This document shows, one piece after another, positions 51,109 to 60,975 of a stretch of 64,000 nucleotides of DNA. Under the pieces are notes generated by a model. It saw only the letters and a program-made list of their open reading frames with translations. It made no database searches and was not told where the DNA came from. The DNA lies in contig JAPOWQ010000006.1 in the NCBI GenBank assembly GCA_026707585.1, positions 1-64,000 of the forward strand, read 5' to 3'. The translations under genes and the position numbers were made by a program. The DNA comes from Chloroflexota bacterium. GTDB lineage: Bacteria; Chloroflexota; UBA11872. Positions within the stretch are counted from its first letter, which is position 1; each line of letters begins with the position of its first letter.

Positions 51109-54100
51109 TCAGGGGGTGCGATCTATACCCCAGCCGACCCCCGCGCTGTACAAGAGCCATCTGTTGACGGCGCCGGACGTTGTGGGCCTGATAGTAACGA
51201 TGCCCGAGAACACTTCGGCCGACGCGCCGGCACGCTCCACTGCAATCTGCGCCATGGGGATTTGGCGGCGAATCTCAGCATACCCGGAGCGATCGTCCGC
51301 AGCTGCGAGGTTGAGGGTCAACAGGTAGTTGCGTCCCGGGACGAGGTACACGTCCTTGGCAGTGCCCGGGTCTCCGTCGATTGCCACGCGCGGCAGGACA
51401 AACTCGATGCGAGCCATCTGACGATCAGGCGCCAGTACCAGCGGCCCCGGCCACCACCGGATTGACGCGCGGGGATCGGGATCGACCGGCGTGAAGGCCA
51501 TCTCGCCGAGCTCATACAGCCGAAACTCCGTGCCGGCCGTCATGGGAAGGTTGCGGGGATTGCGGTACCAGAGGTTGATGACCAGGCTTTCACCGTCGAC
51601 GCTGCCGTCGAACGCCAGGCCGGCGCTGGCCGGTGGCGGCCGTGCGCCGATGTCATTGCGCGGCAGTTGCAGTTGGGCGAAGGGCGCAATGGACCCCTGC
51701 GCGGCGAAGGCCAAGCTCTGGCAGTCGGGGACTTCGACGTCGATACGCTGGGGCGAACCACTCAACGTCGTGCTGGCAGGCCCAGCCACCAGCAAGTCGC
51801 CCGGCTCACCCAGAAGCTTGAAGGTCAGCAGTCGCGATGGCGCCGACTCGCAGAGGGCACGCAGGTGTGTCGGCAAGGGTGCGAGGTCCGGACCGACGCG
51901 CCAGACCGACGACCACGCCGCTTCAAGGTCGTATACGCGAATCCCATAGCCGTTCCAGATTGCGTCATCGCGTGAAAGGCCGAGCATCAACGGCTCCAGG
52001 TAGTCCGGCACGGCGAGTACGCCTTGGCTCGGGATCTCTTCGGCGGACTGAGAGCGTGGAAACCGCGTCATCCGATTGATGAAGGTCGGCGGGCCTCGGA
52101 GCTGGTCTTGATCAATCAGTGTGAAGAGGACCATCCGGCGCTGATACTCGGTAAGCCCGCCCACCAGGAAGACGGGCGCCTCAGGATGAATCCGTTCGCG
52201 AAGCGCCCGGTAGCTCGATGGATCGGCTCGAGGCAGGCCCGCGCCGGGCATCACTTCAAAGACCCGATGCCGCCGACCCGACACCGAGCGAAGATCAACG
52301 AGAAGCTTGAAGTGCCGGGGATCGTCGAGCAGGCGCCGGGCCTGGGGCGCAAGAGCCGCCTGCAGGGCATCGGTTACGTGCAGGTGGGTGATTGCCATGT
52401 CGGCCAGGTCGTCGCGTTGCAGGAAGCGAAGGGCGTCTTCGTAGACCGGGGTCACATCCCCCGCGAGGACTTGCAAGTGACGTCCGGATGTCGGAACAGC
52501 GATTCCCGTGGTCGAGGCGATTGGGGCCGGATGCGTGGTGAGAAGCCGCGCGTCGACGGAGAGGGCGTTGGCGACCCAGGTGTAGAAATCCCAGTTCGCC
52601 TCCAGTTCAGCGCGAATCCGAGACTGACCGACGAACGGATAGCCCGAGCCGTCCACCGCCGGCGCAGCGACCTGAACCCCGGCCAACGCGTGCTTTCCGG
52701 TCGTTACGGCGCGCGGCAGCGCCGTGGGCAGTACGACCAGAAGGATGGTTGCCAGCGCCGCCGACGCGCGCTGCCAGCCGGATAGGCGCGACGTCAGCCA
52801 GCCAACACCCGACAAGGCGGCCAGCAGCGCAACTGCCATGGCCGAATTAAGAATGCGCTCGTCATTGCGCGGAATCGGCGACTGGAGAAACATGGATTCC
52901 ACCAGCCCGGCGGCGGCAGCCACCGCCAAGTAGGCCATCCCGAGATTGCGCCGCACAGCGGCGACGCAGGCACTGATCACGACTAGCGGAATGGTCCCGA
53001 CCTGGACAAGGGCAGGCGGAGCCAGATCAAATAGCCGCACGTCGGCAGGGGTGGGCTCAAAGGCGATGTGAACCATGCCCGCCGTCCCGCCACGCCTGAA
53101 CAGCGCATCGGACAGTGGGCCGCCGGCGACGACGACCAGCAGCCCCGCCAGTACGAGCGCCATCGTCCAAGCAAGCCGCTCGCGCCCCTGGAGCCTGACG
53201 AGCCGAGTCGTCCCCACGACGCCCAGGGCAACGCTTGAGAAGATCATGACCGCGACTTCCGCCAGGGCGGACACGCCGGCGGCGCACGCCAGGGCGGCGG
53301 CGTGGCGCCGCGCGACGCCAGCCTGAAGCGTGGCAGCAATCAGAACGACGATTGCAACGGCCAACGTGCGCTGGGGCACCTGGAGCCAGGGGACTATCTC
53401 CGTGGACTGGACATTGGCCCAGGCGTCCGGGAGCCCTAGGAGGCCGACCGCGGACGACGTCGCCTGGGCGTCCAGTGGAAGACCGACCGCTACAACCCCG
53501 AAGAAGAGCCCGACTGCCGCGGCGATTCCCAGCGATAGCGGCAAGGGCGCGCCGAAGTCCCACGCGTACCCAATTGCAGCCAAGATCAGCGCAACGAACA
53601 GGAATGACATGAGTGCGGCCAATGCGGTCCAGGCAGGGACCGCGGCCAGGTTCACAATGCTGGACGCGAGGAGGTTGTGCCCGTAGTGGTAGCCGATTCC
53701 GGCGTCTGGACCGTACGGCGTTACGGGTGGAAAGACGCCGCGAGCCATTCGCAGCGCGAGCGCGAAGTGCCAGGCCTCGTCGCCGTGCCGCACGTGCGTC
53801 CGGTTGGCGAAGGCGACGAGGTAGACCGCGGCGGACGATAGCACCAGCACGATTAGTGTCAGCGCGGCGCGGCGCGAGGGTCGATGAATCGCACCACGGC
53901 GCCAGGCGACGACCAAACCGAGCGCCGATGGGGCCAGGAAACCGAACCAGGCACTGGGCGCGCCGGGCACGACATATGCGGACAGGTTGGTGGCGAGCAA
54001 GACCGAGACGATGCCAAGGACGGGCGCATAGAAGGGCCATACGGGGCGCGGCCGGTCGCCGAACACGGCCTTCGCCAAGGGCGCGCCAATTGCGGCCATC

Positions 54101-54165
54101 CAGAGGCAGACGCCGGTGGACGCGAAGACTCCGATCCAGGGTGAGACGGTCGGATCGAGGTTCAC
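51109..54165 (-). CDS. large polytopic membrane protein, possibly GT-C-type glycosyltransferase
   Basis: A 1018-residue protein. About 12 membrane helices fill residues 10-500, followed by a 500-residue soluble domain. After the fourth helix an acidic motif RHGDEAWHFALALRMARG and YGPDAGIGYHYGHNLLAS recall the first-loop active site of GT-C enzymes, but no family is firmly recognised. Its place upstream of fdhA is probably incidental. Likely acts on lipid-linked sugars or another envelope substrate; inference only. Confidence 0.6.
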   Translation of the reverse strand: MNLDPTVSPWIGVFASTGVCLWMAAIGAPLAKAVFGDRPRPVWPFYAPVLGIVSVLLATNLSAYVVPGAPSAWFGFLAPSALGLVVAWRRGAIHRPSRRAALTLIVLVLSSAAVYLVAFANRTHVRHGDEAWHFALALRMARGVFPPVTPYGPDAGIGYHYGHNLLASSIVNLAAVPAWTALAALMSFLFVALILAAIGYAWDFGAPLPLSLGIAAAVGLFFGVVAVGLPLDAQATSSAVGLLGLPDAWANVQSTEIVPWLQVPQRTLAVAIVVLIAATLQAGVARRHAAALACAAGVSALAEVAVMIFSSVALGVVGTTRLVRLQGRERLAWTMALVLAGLLVVVAGGPLSDALFRRGGTAGMVHIAFEPTPADVRLFDLAPPALVQVGTIPLVVISACVAAVRRNLGMAYLAVAAAAGLVESMFLQSPIPRNDERILNSAMAVALLAALSGVGWLTSRLSGWQRASAALATILLVVLPTALPRAVTTGKHALAGVQVAAPAVDGSGYPFVGQSRIRAELEANWDFYTWVANALSVDARLLTTHPAPIASTTGIAVPTSGRHLQVLAGDVTPVYEDALRFLQRDDLADMAITHLHVTDALQAALAPQARRLLDDPRHFKLLVDLRSVSGRRHRVFEVMPGAGLPRADPSSYRALRERIHPEAPVFLVGGLTEYQRRMVLFTLIDQDQLRGPPTFINRMTRFPRSQSAEEIPSQGVLAVPDYLEPLMLGLSRDDAIWNGYGIRVYDLEAAWSSVWRVGPDLAPLPTHLRALCESAPSRLLTFKLLGEPGDLLVAGPASTTLSGSPQRIDVEVPDCQSLAFAAQGSIAPFAQLQLPRNDIGARPPPASAGLAFDGSVDGESLVINLWYRNPRNLPMTAGTEFRLYELGEMAFTPVDPDPRASIRWWPGPLVLAPDRQMARIEFVLPRVAIDGDPGTAKDVYLVPGRNYLLTLNLAAADDRSGYAEIRRQIPMAQIAVERAGASAEVFSGIVTIRPTTSGAVNRWLLYSAGVGWGIDRTP

Positions 54166-54311
54166 GAACGCCGCCCCGGCCTAGTCGCGAAGGCCGACGC
54201 TGGTGGGTCGGTCAATCTTCATCTATGAGGGACGATTCCGGACGGATTGCCGCCCCGCCGTGCCTGGCTCGCAGGATGATCTACAAGCTGGCACGCCACG
54301 AAGTTGCCGGA

Positions 54312-54737
54312 TCACTCCTGGATTTCCGACGGTGGCAAGGCCCGATCCAGGAGGCGGCGAATGGGGGCGGCGTCGGCGAAGCCGTCCATGAGGAGGTTGA
54401 GGGTGGCGAGGCCGACGAGGGTCCAGCCCAGCGGCGGGACGCCGGCGACGACGAAGACGGCACCGGCGAAGGCGATGACGCTGAGGAGCCCATCCGCGCG
54501 CAGGAACGAGGTTGGGTCTTCGGTCGGTCCATCGGGATAGAGCGGTGCGACAAAATAACGATGGAACCTTCGAGTGAGGCTCCAGGCGGGGCTTATCGAG
54601 CCGGCCGCGAGCACCAGCACGATGAGCGTGACCACCCAGGGGGCGGCCAGCGCCCAGGCGATCATGAGCGCGAGGCAGAAGCCACCGGCGATGACGAGCT
54701 GGTGGAAACGGCGCTCGCCACGGTCGGTCATGGGCAA
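54312..54737 (-). CDS. DUF4395-like membrane protein
   Basis: About 141 residues with four membrane segments (LVIAGGFCLALMIAWALA, WVVTLIVLVLAAGSI, LLSVIAFAGAVFVVAG and a C-terminal one). The FHRYFVAPLYPDGPTEDP loop resembles DUF4395. ATG 54731 (MTDRGERRFHQL) is an alternative start. Function unknown. Confidence 0.6.
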   Translation of the reverse strand: MPMTDRGERRFHQLVIAGGFCLALMIAWALAAPWVVTLIVLVLAAGSISPAWSLTRRFHRYFVAPLYPDGPTEDPTSFLRADGLLSVIAFAGAVFVVAGVPPLGWTLVGLATLNLLMDGFADAAPIRRLLDRALPPSEIQE

Positions 54738-54910
54738 ATGCCCGCTTCAGCCAGTGGGGAAGTCGGGATCGTGGCAGGCGGCCGGCGCAGGCCGCGACTC
54801 CGTGACTTGCGTCTCGCGATTGCTGGGTGGGCATTGAGCGCGATACACGCGCGTTGCCAAACTCTCGGCATGGCCGATCAAGCCGCAGGCATCAAGGAAG
54901 TGCAGGACGC

Positions 54911-56461
54911 ATGGTAGCCAGCGCGGGACGAGGGAGCCTGGGCGCGCGGTCGCTGGGGGCCGTACTGACGGCGCTGGTGCTGTTCGCGGCGTTTCCGCCG
55001 CTGCAGTGGACCGGCCTGGTCTTTGTCGCCTGGGTTCCGCTGTGGCTGGCGCAGTCGGGGGCAACGCCCCGCGTGCGTCGCGGTCTGGGCGGGCTGACGC
55101 TGGGCGTGCTGTTCGGGCTCGTTGCCACGACGGTGAATCCGCCCGAGGTGGTGACCGGCGCGGCATGGTTTGGGATTGCGGTCGGCGTCGGCGTGGTTGC
55201 GGGCCTGGCGGCGGCGTTGCTGGACGTGCCGGCGGGTCCGGAACGTGTGATCAAGGCGTTGGGCCCGTGGGCGCTGATCTGGGTTCCGGCGCTGGCCTGG
55301 AGCGGGATCGAGTTCCTGCGGCTGGTGACGACGGCCGGCCACCAGTGGGGAATGCTGGCGACGACGCAGGTAGACGTGGCGCCGCTGCGGGCGTGGCTGC
55401 CGGTGGCGGGGATGTGGCCGGTGGCGCTGCTGACGGTGGCCACCGGCCAGGCCATTGGCGCGATTGCGCTGGTGGCTCTCGGTCGACTGCCGCTTTCACG
55501 GAGCCTGGCTGTTGGCATCGGGATCGCGGGACTGGGCTGGCTGGCGGGGCTGGCGCTGGCAGCCAGCGGCGACGCGCCGGCGAGCCAGTCGATACGCGTG
55601 GGCATAGTTCAGACCGGCGATCATGTGCCGTCGCATCCGCGGACGCGGCCGCTGATCACGACGGTGCGATATCGGGAGCTGACGGACACGATCACGGATA
55701 TGCACACGCCGGGAACGCTAGAGGCCGTTCGGCGGGGCGCCGAGCTGGTGGTGTGGCCGGAAGCCTCGGGCTGGGTTGCGCCGGATGATCCCAACGCGAC
55801 GGCACAGCTGGAGGGCGTGCGATCGGTGGCTCGGCGCGCGGGTGTGCCGATCGTGTGGTCCTATTTCATCAGGATCGATCCCAACCGCACGCGCAACGAA
55901 CTGGTGCTGGTGACACCGGACGGCCGGATGTCGCGCCCGACGACGAAGGATCACCCGGTGTACGCGATCGGGGAGCGCAGCGTGACGGCCGGGCTGTACG
56001 ACACGTACGAAGTGGCAGGGATCCGGCTGGGACTGGCGGCGGGGCCCGACGGGACGTATACGGACACGCTGGCGAGGCTGGCGCGCATGGGCGCGGCGCT
56101 AGCGGCGATTCCGACGCACGACTGGGCGGCGTATACGGCGCCGCACATCGGGCACCTGCGGTTGCGAGCGGCCGAGCACGGGTTGGCGATTGCCAAGGCG
56201 GACTGGCGTTATGGGTCGGTGACGATCGCACCGGGCGGCGACGTGGTGGCGGGCACGTCGCCTGACCAGGCGCGGGAAGAGCTGCTGGTGGCCGACGTGC
56301 CGCTTGGCGAGCCGGGAACGCTCTATTCGGCGACCGGCGACTGGATGGGCGTGGCGTCGTTGGGGGCGCTGGCGGCGATGCTAATGGGAGGCGCGGTTTT
56401 GGTCGTGCGGGACCGTTGGGTCAGCGGCGGCCGGCGGGAATCAGCGACGCGCCCCAACTGA
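54911..56461 (+). CDS. apolipoprotein N-acyltransferase-like protein lacking an evident catalytic cysteine
   Basis: About 516 residues: six N-terminal membrane spans, then a nitrilase (CN_hydrolase) domain from about residue 215. The Glu is in VVWPEASGWV and the Lys in TTKDHPVYAIGE, as in Lnt. The position of the third triad residue reads RLGLAAGPDGTYTDTLARL, with no Cys where Lnt has ICYE. The last residues form another membrane helix. Either a catalytically altered relative or a binding protein. Start ATG 54911; the 3' end overlaps a convergent gene by 41 bp. Confidence 0.75.
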   Translation: MVASAGRGSLGARSLGAVLTALVLFAAFPPLQWTGLVFVAWVPLWLAQSGATPRVRRGLGGLTLGVLFGLVATTVNPPEVVTGAAWFGIAVGVGVVAGLAAALLDVPAGPERVIKALGPWALIWVPALAWSGIEFLRLVTTAGHQWGMLATTQVDVAPLRAWLPVAGMWPVALLTVATGQAIGAIALVALGRLPLSRSLAVGIGIAGLGWLAGLALAASGDAPASQSIRVGIVQTGDHVPSHPRTRPLITTVRYRELTDTITDMHTPGTLEAVRRGAELVVWPEASGWVAPDDPNATAQLEGVRSVARRAGVPIVWSYFIRIDPNRTRNELVLVTPDGRMSRPTTKDHPVYAIGERSVTAGLYDTYEVAGIRLGLAAGPDGTYTDTLARLARMGAALAAIPTHDWAAYTAPHIGHLRLRAAEHGLAIAKADWRYGSVTIAPGGDVVAGTSPDQAREELLVADVPLGEPGTLYSATGDWMGVASLGALAAMLMGGAVLVVRDRWVSGGRRESATRPN

Positions 56462-57023
56462 ACGCCAGCAGACCCACGACGGCGAGCCCCAGCGTGACTA
56501 CGGCGGCATGCCAGCCAATGTCGTCAAGGGTGGCGGTGTAGGCGGCGGCCGTGTGGAGGACTCCAGCCAGCAGGACGTAGGCGGCCAAGCGACCGGCCAG
56601 CCAGCCGCGGGCCAGCATGTACGCCGTACCAAACTGCAGGGCGATCCAGGCCCACTCGCGAGCGAAGAGCGTGACCAGGTCACTTGCCTGGAGGTCGGTC
56701 TGGAGGGCCTGGGTGAGCGTGAGTTGGGCGCCGAAGAGTGCGTAGCCAGCGGTGGGCGCTATCGCGGCGGCGGTGACGGCGCGAGGACTGGACGGCCGCG
56801 CCATGACGAACCCCACGATCAGCAGCATGACCAGCTTGGCGAACTCGTCCGCGTAGCCGGCGACGATGGCGGCAACCAAGCCAACCAACGCGACCTGATC
56901 GTGCATAGCGGAGGCGCCAATGTTTTCCGCGACGATGTCCAGCACGGCGCGGGAGAGTTCATCGTGCAGCCAGATCTGGGCGAACGGGTAGGCGACCACG
57001 CCGAGCAGCAGGCCGAACCACAC
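56421..57023 (-). CDS. PrsW/YhfC-like intramembrane protein, start uncertain
   Basis: A 200-residue hydrophobic protein with 6 or so helices. GYADEFAKLVMLLIVGF carries the E-F-x-K arrangement seen in PrsW/YhfC/CAAX-type membrane proteases, and a second GYALFGAQLTL segment fits. The coding frame extends upstream of GTG 57023 through protein-like sequence (LLRDYLVAPHPVAIAAALAF) to about 57150 without an ATG, so the true start may use a rare codon. Function unknown. Confidence 0.5.
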   Translation of the reverse strand: MWFGLLLGVVAYPFAQIWLHDELSRAVLDIVAENIGASAMHDQVALVGLVAAIVAGYADEFAKLVMLLIVGFVMARPSSPRAVTAAAIAPTAGYALFGAQLTLTQALQTDLQASDLVTLFAREWAWIALQFGTAYMLARGWLAGRLAAYVLLAGVLHTAAAYTATLDDIGWHAAVVTLGLAVVGLLAFSWGASLIPAGRR

Positions 57024-57326
57024 GCCAGGGCGCGCGAGGAGCAGCGGCGCACCCGCACGGCCCCAGAACAGGCCGAAAGCCAGGGCTGCCGCGATAGCGA
57101 CCGGATGGGGGGCAACCAGGTAGTCGCGCAGCAGATCGGTGAGCGGGGTTAGCGTGTTAATTGGTCGCAGGAGGGGCGACTGGCGTGGCGTGGCCAGAGA
57201 AGCGTTGGGCGGCGCTCAGGCCGCGGGACTGACTGGTAGGATTGCCGCAGCCTGCGGGCGCTGGCGCGACGCGTTCAGGGTCCGCCTGATCATTTACAAG
57301 TGCAGAGTCGGGGCGCGCCATCATGC

Positions 57327-57410
57327 GGGTCGGTGGGTGAGTGGCTAATACCACCAGACTGTAAATCTGGCGCCTTCAAGGCTACGTAGGTTCGAATCCT
57401 ACCCGGCCCA
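57327..57410 (+). tRNA. tRNA-Tyr (GTA)
   Basis: Acceptor GGGTCGG/CCGGCCC, anticodon stem CCAGA/TCTGG around CTGTAAA (anticodon GTA), a long variable arm and T loop TTCGAAT. Discriminator A at 57410; CCA not encoded. Confidence 0.95.
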
Positions 57411-57471
57411 CCGGACGCCGCGCGACGGGGCATACGCTACCATCAGGCGTCCGGCGCCCCCGCCTCAACGC

Positions 57472-57545
57472 GGTCCCGTGGTGCAGCGGCCTAGCATACC
57501 TCCCTGTCAAGGAGGAGATCGCCGGTTCGAATCCGGTCGGGACCG
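57472..57545 (+). tRNA. tRNA-Asp (GTC)
   Basis: Acceptor GGTCCCG/CGGGACC, discriminator G73 as required for Asp, anticodon loop CTGTCAA with GTC, T loop TTCGAAT. Confidence 0.95.
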
Positions 57546-57572
57546 CCCGGCGCACTCGCCGCGCAGCGCCGT

Positions 57573-57645
57573 GGGCCCATAGCTCAGCGGTCAGAGCAGC
57601 CGGCTCATAACCGGTAGGTCCCTGGTTCGAATCCAGGTGGGCCCA
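57573..57645 (+). tRNA. tRNA with CAT anticodon (Met or Ile2)
   Basis: Acceptor GGGCCCA/TGGGCCC, anticodon loop CTCATAA. It lacks the initiator features (three G:C pairs in the anticodon stem, mismatched 1:72). A GGCCC-type acceptor and CTGGTTC arm resemble tRNA-Ile2 that is modified to lysidine, but this cannot be proven here. Confidence 0.9.
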
Positions 57646-57664
57646 CCGGACGGACGGCGGGAAT

Positions 57665-57736
57665 GGCGGAGTAGCTCAGAGGTAGAGCAGGGGACTCATA
57701 AGCCCTTGGCCGCAGGTTCGAATCCTGCCTCCGCTA
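57665..57736 (+). tRNA. tRNA with CAT anticodon (probably elongator Met)
   Basis: Acceptor GGCGGAG/CTCCGCT with a G1:U72 wobble, anticodon loop CTCATAA, T loop TTCGAAT, discriminator A. Second CAT tRNA in this cluster. Confidence 0.88.
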
Positions 57737-57744
57737 CCGGCCGG

Positions 57745-57831
57745 GCCGAGGTGGTGAAATTGGTAGACACGCAGTCCTCAGGAGGCTGTGAGCTTCTGCT
57801 CGTGCGGGTTCGAATCCCGCCCTCGGCACCA
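57745..57831 (+). tRNA. tRNA-Leu (CAG), genomic CCA
   Basis: Acceptor GCCGAGG/CCTCGGC, anticodon stem CAGTC/GGCTG around CTCAGGA (CAG), a class II variable arm and CCA encoded at 57829-57831. Confidence 0.93.
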
Positions 57832-58050
57832 ACCAGCACAGGTGCGACAGCCGAGTTCCGCGGCGGCATGCCGAAAGATCGCGCGGCGTCTCGAACGTTC
57901 GCCTACCCCACGCTGCAATATCGACGGCGTCCGTGCGGAAAGCTATGACCGAGAAGCGAAACAATGTCCTGCGCCGAGTTATGACCTTGAAAGACGCGAT
58001 CCAACATCGATAGCCCAACTTTGCGCGTGCACCCGCCGCCCCGTAAGGTC
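57832..58050. other. intergenic after the tRNA cluster
   Basis: No gene or repeat is seen. An antisense frame running across tRNA-Leu is a shadow (see rejected items). Confidence 0.5.
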
Positions 58051-58344
58051 CTAACGGCAGAGCCGCTGCGCGCAGCGGGACTGGCATAAATCCAAGTCCA
58101 GAAAATCCCTGAAGTATCGTTCGCGCACACAAGGTGCTACTAGGCGCTTCCTCAGCGTGCCCACAATATCGTTGCCGAATGTCCACGCTTTGTCGACCGG
58201 AGCTTCGCTCCCCGGATCACCAGTCGAGAAGCTGGATGGACGCAGTGCTGGAGCAAAGGCCTCATGAGCCGCTAGCCGTAGAAAGGACTTCGCGTCCGCT
58301 ACCAGTCTGATTGTGATCGCACAAATCAGAGTGTTTTCGACCAA
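58051..58344 (-). CDS. hypothetical small protein downstream of the sulfatase-fold gene
   Basis: A 97-codon frame beginning TTG directly after the stop of the sulfatase-fold gene. The middle (KSFLRLAAHEAFAPALRPSS, VDKAWTFGNDIVGTLRKRLV) looks protein-like, but there is no family and no ribosome site apart from possible reinitiation. Could be a gene fragment. Confidence 0.3.
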   Translation of the reverse strand: MVENTLICAITIRLVADAKSFLRLAAHEAFAPALRPSSFSTGDPGSEAPVDKAWTFGNDIVGTLRKRLVAPCVRERYFRDFLDLDLCQSRCAQRLCR

Positions 58345-60579
58345 TCAATTATGAATGATGACGTCCTCGGTTAACCCAATCCCGAAGTCAAAATAATAGT
58401 CAAGAATATATCTGAAGTGATTGACTGAACTAATCGACGGATATAGGCCATCATTACGACCGTACGGCAAGTGAAATGCAGCCATGATGGGATGCCTGCG
58501 ATTCTGATCACGCGCGTGGTCTCCGGAAATTACGATAATAGGTTCTTCGATGCTGTTCTCCAAGATTCCGTCAATCATCTCCAAGATCAATGAATTGATA
58601 TAGATAATCTGGCCGACAAATGCATCAGGCACACTAGGATCGTGATCATCACGAAATGTATCCCACACCGAGACGCCCGGAACGGTGTTTCCATATCTAT
58701 CGAACGTGTACGGATCGTGCGGCTTGAGTATATGCGCAAACACGAATTTTGGACTGTCTGCATCAATGGCGTTTGTTAGGAACTCGAACGTCTGAAGAGC
58801 TCGTTGGGGATGCCACCAGTCGTAGGGTTGATACCTATGTGCCGGCAAATGCTGGCCAATGATTGGACGCAAAGCCGTCGTTCCTATAAGTTCACGAAGA
58901 AACTCCCCGGTCTTCGGGCCATTGAGGCTTGCAGACAAATGCCGATTTTCCTTACTGCCACTGGCAACGGCCCCGGCCGGAGTAAAGGAGACAAATACAT
59001 CGGCCAGTGGTGCTATATCGGTAAGAATATTCCCTGATTCAAGATGGACATATGTGTAGCCAATGGACTTCAGGATATGGCCCAGTGCATGGTTATGCGT
59101 AACGTCCAGTGTATCTTGATCCGTGACTGGACTTCGCTGTCCCAGATTGTCGACATACGCCAGATTCAGGCTGGATGCGATTGACTGCATCGAGCTCTTG
59201 TAGTTGCTCGTCGCTTCTCGGGCAACATAGAATCCGCGACTCTCAAGCTCACCTAGAAATTCAGCGTTGTCGAAGTCTCCAAGTACATCATGCCTGGCGT
59301 ACATATCCAGAATGATGTAGTAAATGTCAGGCCGGTGGCTACCTGCCGCCGGCAAGCCGTCCGGAAAGAGGTGGGCGGTGAGATCATCCGTAACGGTAGC
59401 GTGGGAAACCGAGGGACGTGCAATCGACGCGGCTGTTTCGACTATGGGTCCCCACAGTTGGAACGCCAGCAGAAGGGTGATCGCAAGATTGAGAGGCTGG
59501 CTTAGCCGTGCAGCCAAGCCGCCGGATCGAACGGCCACGGCAACAGCCGAAGCTGCCAGTACGACCGCACCTGCGAAGAGGATGTGCTCTTCGATCCGGT
59601 GATCCAGGACCCGCTCAACGTGGCCGTACGCAAAAAAGACCACGGCGACAGCCGCCGTCACGGCGGCCGACCTGTACCAGTCCCTCAGGATGAGCCAGAG
59701 GCCGATCATGCTGACCGTAACGGCGACCAACGTCACCCCGAGTGGGACGACCGCGTCGCGCGGTGAGAAGTGCAATGGGTTGCTCGCCAGAAAATGCAGA
59801 ATCGGCACCGACGCGATCGGCCACGGATACCAGGGGATCGCGAAGACGCGGCCAATCACGGTCGGCGAAGTATCGCCGGCTATTGCGGCGCGAGGTCCAG
59901 CAAGGCGACGGCTCCAGGCAAGCAGCCGACCAGTCGAACGTCGCACGACCGTTCCGATGCGTCGCAACCCCGCCGCTATGCGAGGATGCGCGAGAACTAC
60001 GAGCCCACTGAATATGACGGCGAGCGCAAGCCGGAGGCGGCTTGCCGGTTCGCCCAGGAGAGCCGCGCGCAGTCCACTGCCGGTATCCAGATGAGAAAAG
60101 GCCAGCGGCCCGCTGCCCGCGTCCGGCACGCCATTCAGCATCAGGTTTGAGAGCCCGGGACTTGAATCGGTCAGTCGATAGATGACATAGTCGTGTTGGA
60201 GGTCCGTAACCTGAAGCTGCAAGTGCAGCCGCTGGCCTTCCGGCACCACATATGCTGGAAAGTCGAACGTGCGCGGTGCGGGAACATACGCTGGCTCGAC
60301 TCTGATAGAAGTCTGTCGCAATACTTCGCCGGAGGAGGCGTCCACCAACGAGGCGTGGACCGTCATACGGTCTCCACCGGGGTCGGCCGAAATCCAGATT
60401 TGAAAGCGCCCTACGGTTCCGTCGAGGGCCCCAAGGTCCTGTTGAACTGCCCAGCCGGGCCAGGCGATCAGGACGTCGCCCGCCGGCTCGCCGCTCGACG
60501 CCGACGGATACGCGACCTGAGGGACGAGACTCGCCCACAGCGCCAGCGCCACGAGGGCCAGGAGAACCGACTTAAGCAC
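58345..60579 (-). CDS. membrane-bound sulfatase/phosphoglycerol transferase-fold protein
   Basis: A 744-residue protein. N-terminal membrane helix (LLALVALALWASLVPQVAY), an exterior beta domain (residues about 40-200), several membrane spans (250-400), and a C-terminal alkaline-phosphatase-superfamily domain. HRPDIYYIILDMYARHDVLG holds the first metal Asp, SNYKSSMQSIASSLN the presumed Ser/Thr nucleophile, HILKPHDPYTFD and VISGDHARDQ the remaining metal ligands. This resembles LtaS/opgB-like enzymes that transfer or hydrolyse phospho- or sulfo-esters in envelope glycans. Substrate unknown. Base composition of the 3' part is more AT-rich than the surroundings. Confidence 0.8.
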   Translation of the reverse strand: MLKSVLLALVALALWASLVPQVAYPSASSGEPAGDVLIAWPGWAVQQDLGALDGTVGRFQIWISADPGGDRMTVHASLVDASSGEVLRQTSIRVEPAYVPAPRTFDFPAYVVPEGQRLHLQLQVTDLQHDYVIYRLTDSSPGLSNLMLNGVPDAGSGPLAFSHLDTGSGLRAALLGEPASRLRLALAVIFSGLVVLAHPRIAAGLRRIGTVVRRSTGRLLAWSRRLAGPRAAIAGDTSPTVIGRVFAIPWYPWPIASVPILHFLASNPLHFSPRDAVVPLGVTLVAVTVSMIGLWLILRDWYRSAAVTAAVAVVFFAYGHVERVLDHRIEEHILFAGAVVLAASAVAVAVRSGGLAARLSQPLNLAITLLLAFQLWGPIVETAASIARPSVSHATVTDDLTAHLFPDGLPAAGSHRPDIYYIILDMYARHDVLGDFDNAEFLGELESRGFYVAREATSNYKSSMQSIASSLNLAYVDNLGQRSPVTDQDTLDVTHNHALGHILKSIGYTYVHLESGNILTDIAPLADVFVSFTPAGAVASGSKENRHLSASLNGPKTGEFLRELIGTTALRPIIGQHLPAHRYQPYDWWHPQRALQTFEFLTNAIDADSPKFVFAHILKPHDPYTFDRYGNTVPGVSVWDTFRDDHDPSVPDAFVGQIIYINSLILEMIDGILENSIEEPIIVISGDHARDQNRRHPIMAAFHLPYGRNDGLYPSISSVNHFRYILDYYFDFGIGLTEDVIIHN

Positions 60580-60975
60580 CGGCGATAGACCGCTCAGGCG
60601 GCATTAGCCACGTGCCAGGACGTCTCCGCCGCGCGAGAGTTGTGTGCAGTGCATTTCGTGCTCATCAGCCGCCCGAAGACCTGACACGCAGCAATGACAC
60701 CGGCACTCCGCTGGCAGTGGCAACCCAAACGAGAACTCGATGCCATCTAAGCAACCTTAGACGGCACCCAAGGCGGCCTCGGGCACTGCAACGGTTGGAA
60801 GCGCGACCGCCCATCGCTCGGGAGCGTATTGTACAGTATGCGCATGGCTGGCAATCCCCGCGCAGCCAGGCCAGGTTGGCGACAAACGGCAGGCCGGGGG
60901 CCTGCCGTTAGGAAGCCGCCGGAAGTGGCGGGCGGAAGGCCCGTTTTCCTGCCTGGACTCTGTAGCGCGCTGCTT
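60580..60975. other. intergenic region between divergent genes
   Basis: No convincing gene. It should hold promoters in both directions. A GTATTGTACAGTATGCGC segment at about 60827 is a weak inverted repeat. In-frame starts further upstream of the next gene (60829, 60841) give sequence without family character. Confidence 0.4.

Noticed and set aside
57734-58186. 150-residue antisense ORF over tRNA-Leu containing VPRAGFEPAR
   Set aside because: This peptide is a classic artefact of translating the antisense of a tRNA T arm. There is no start context and no family.
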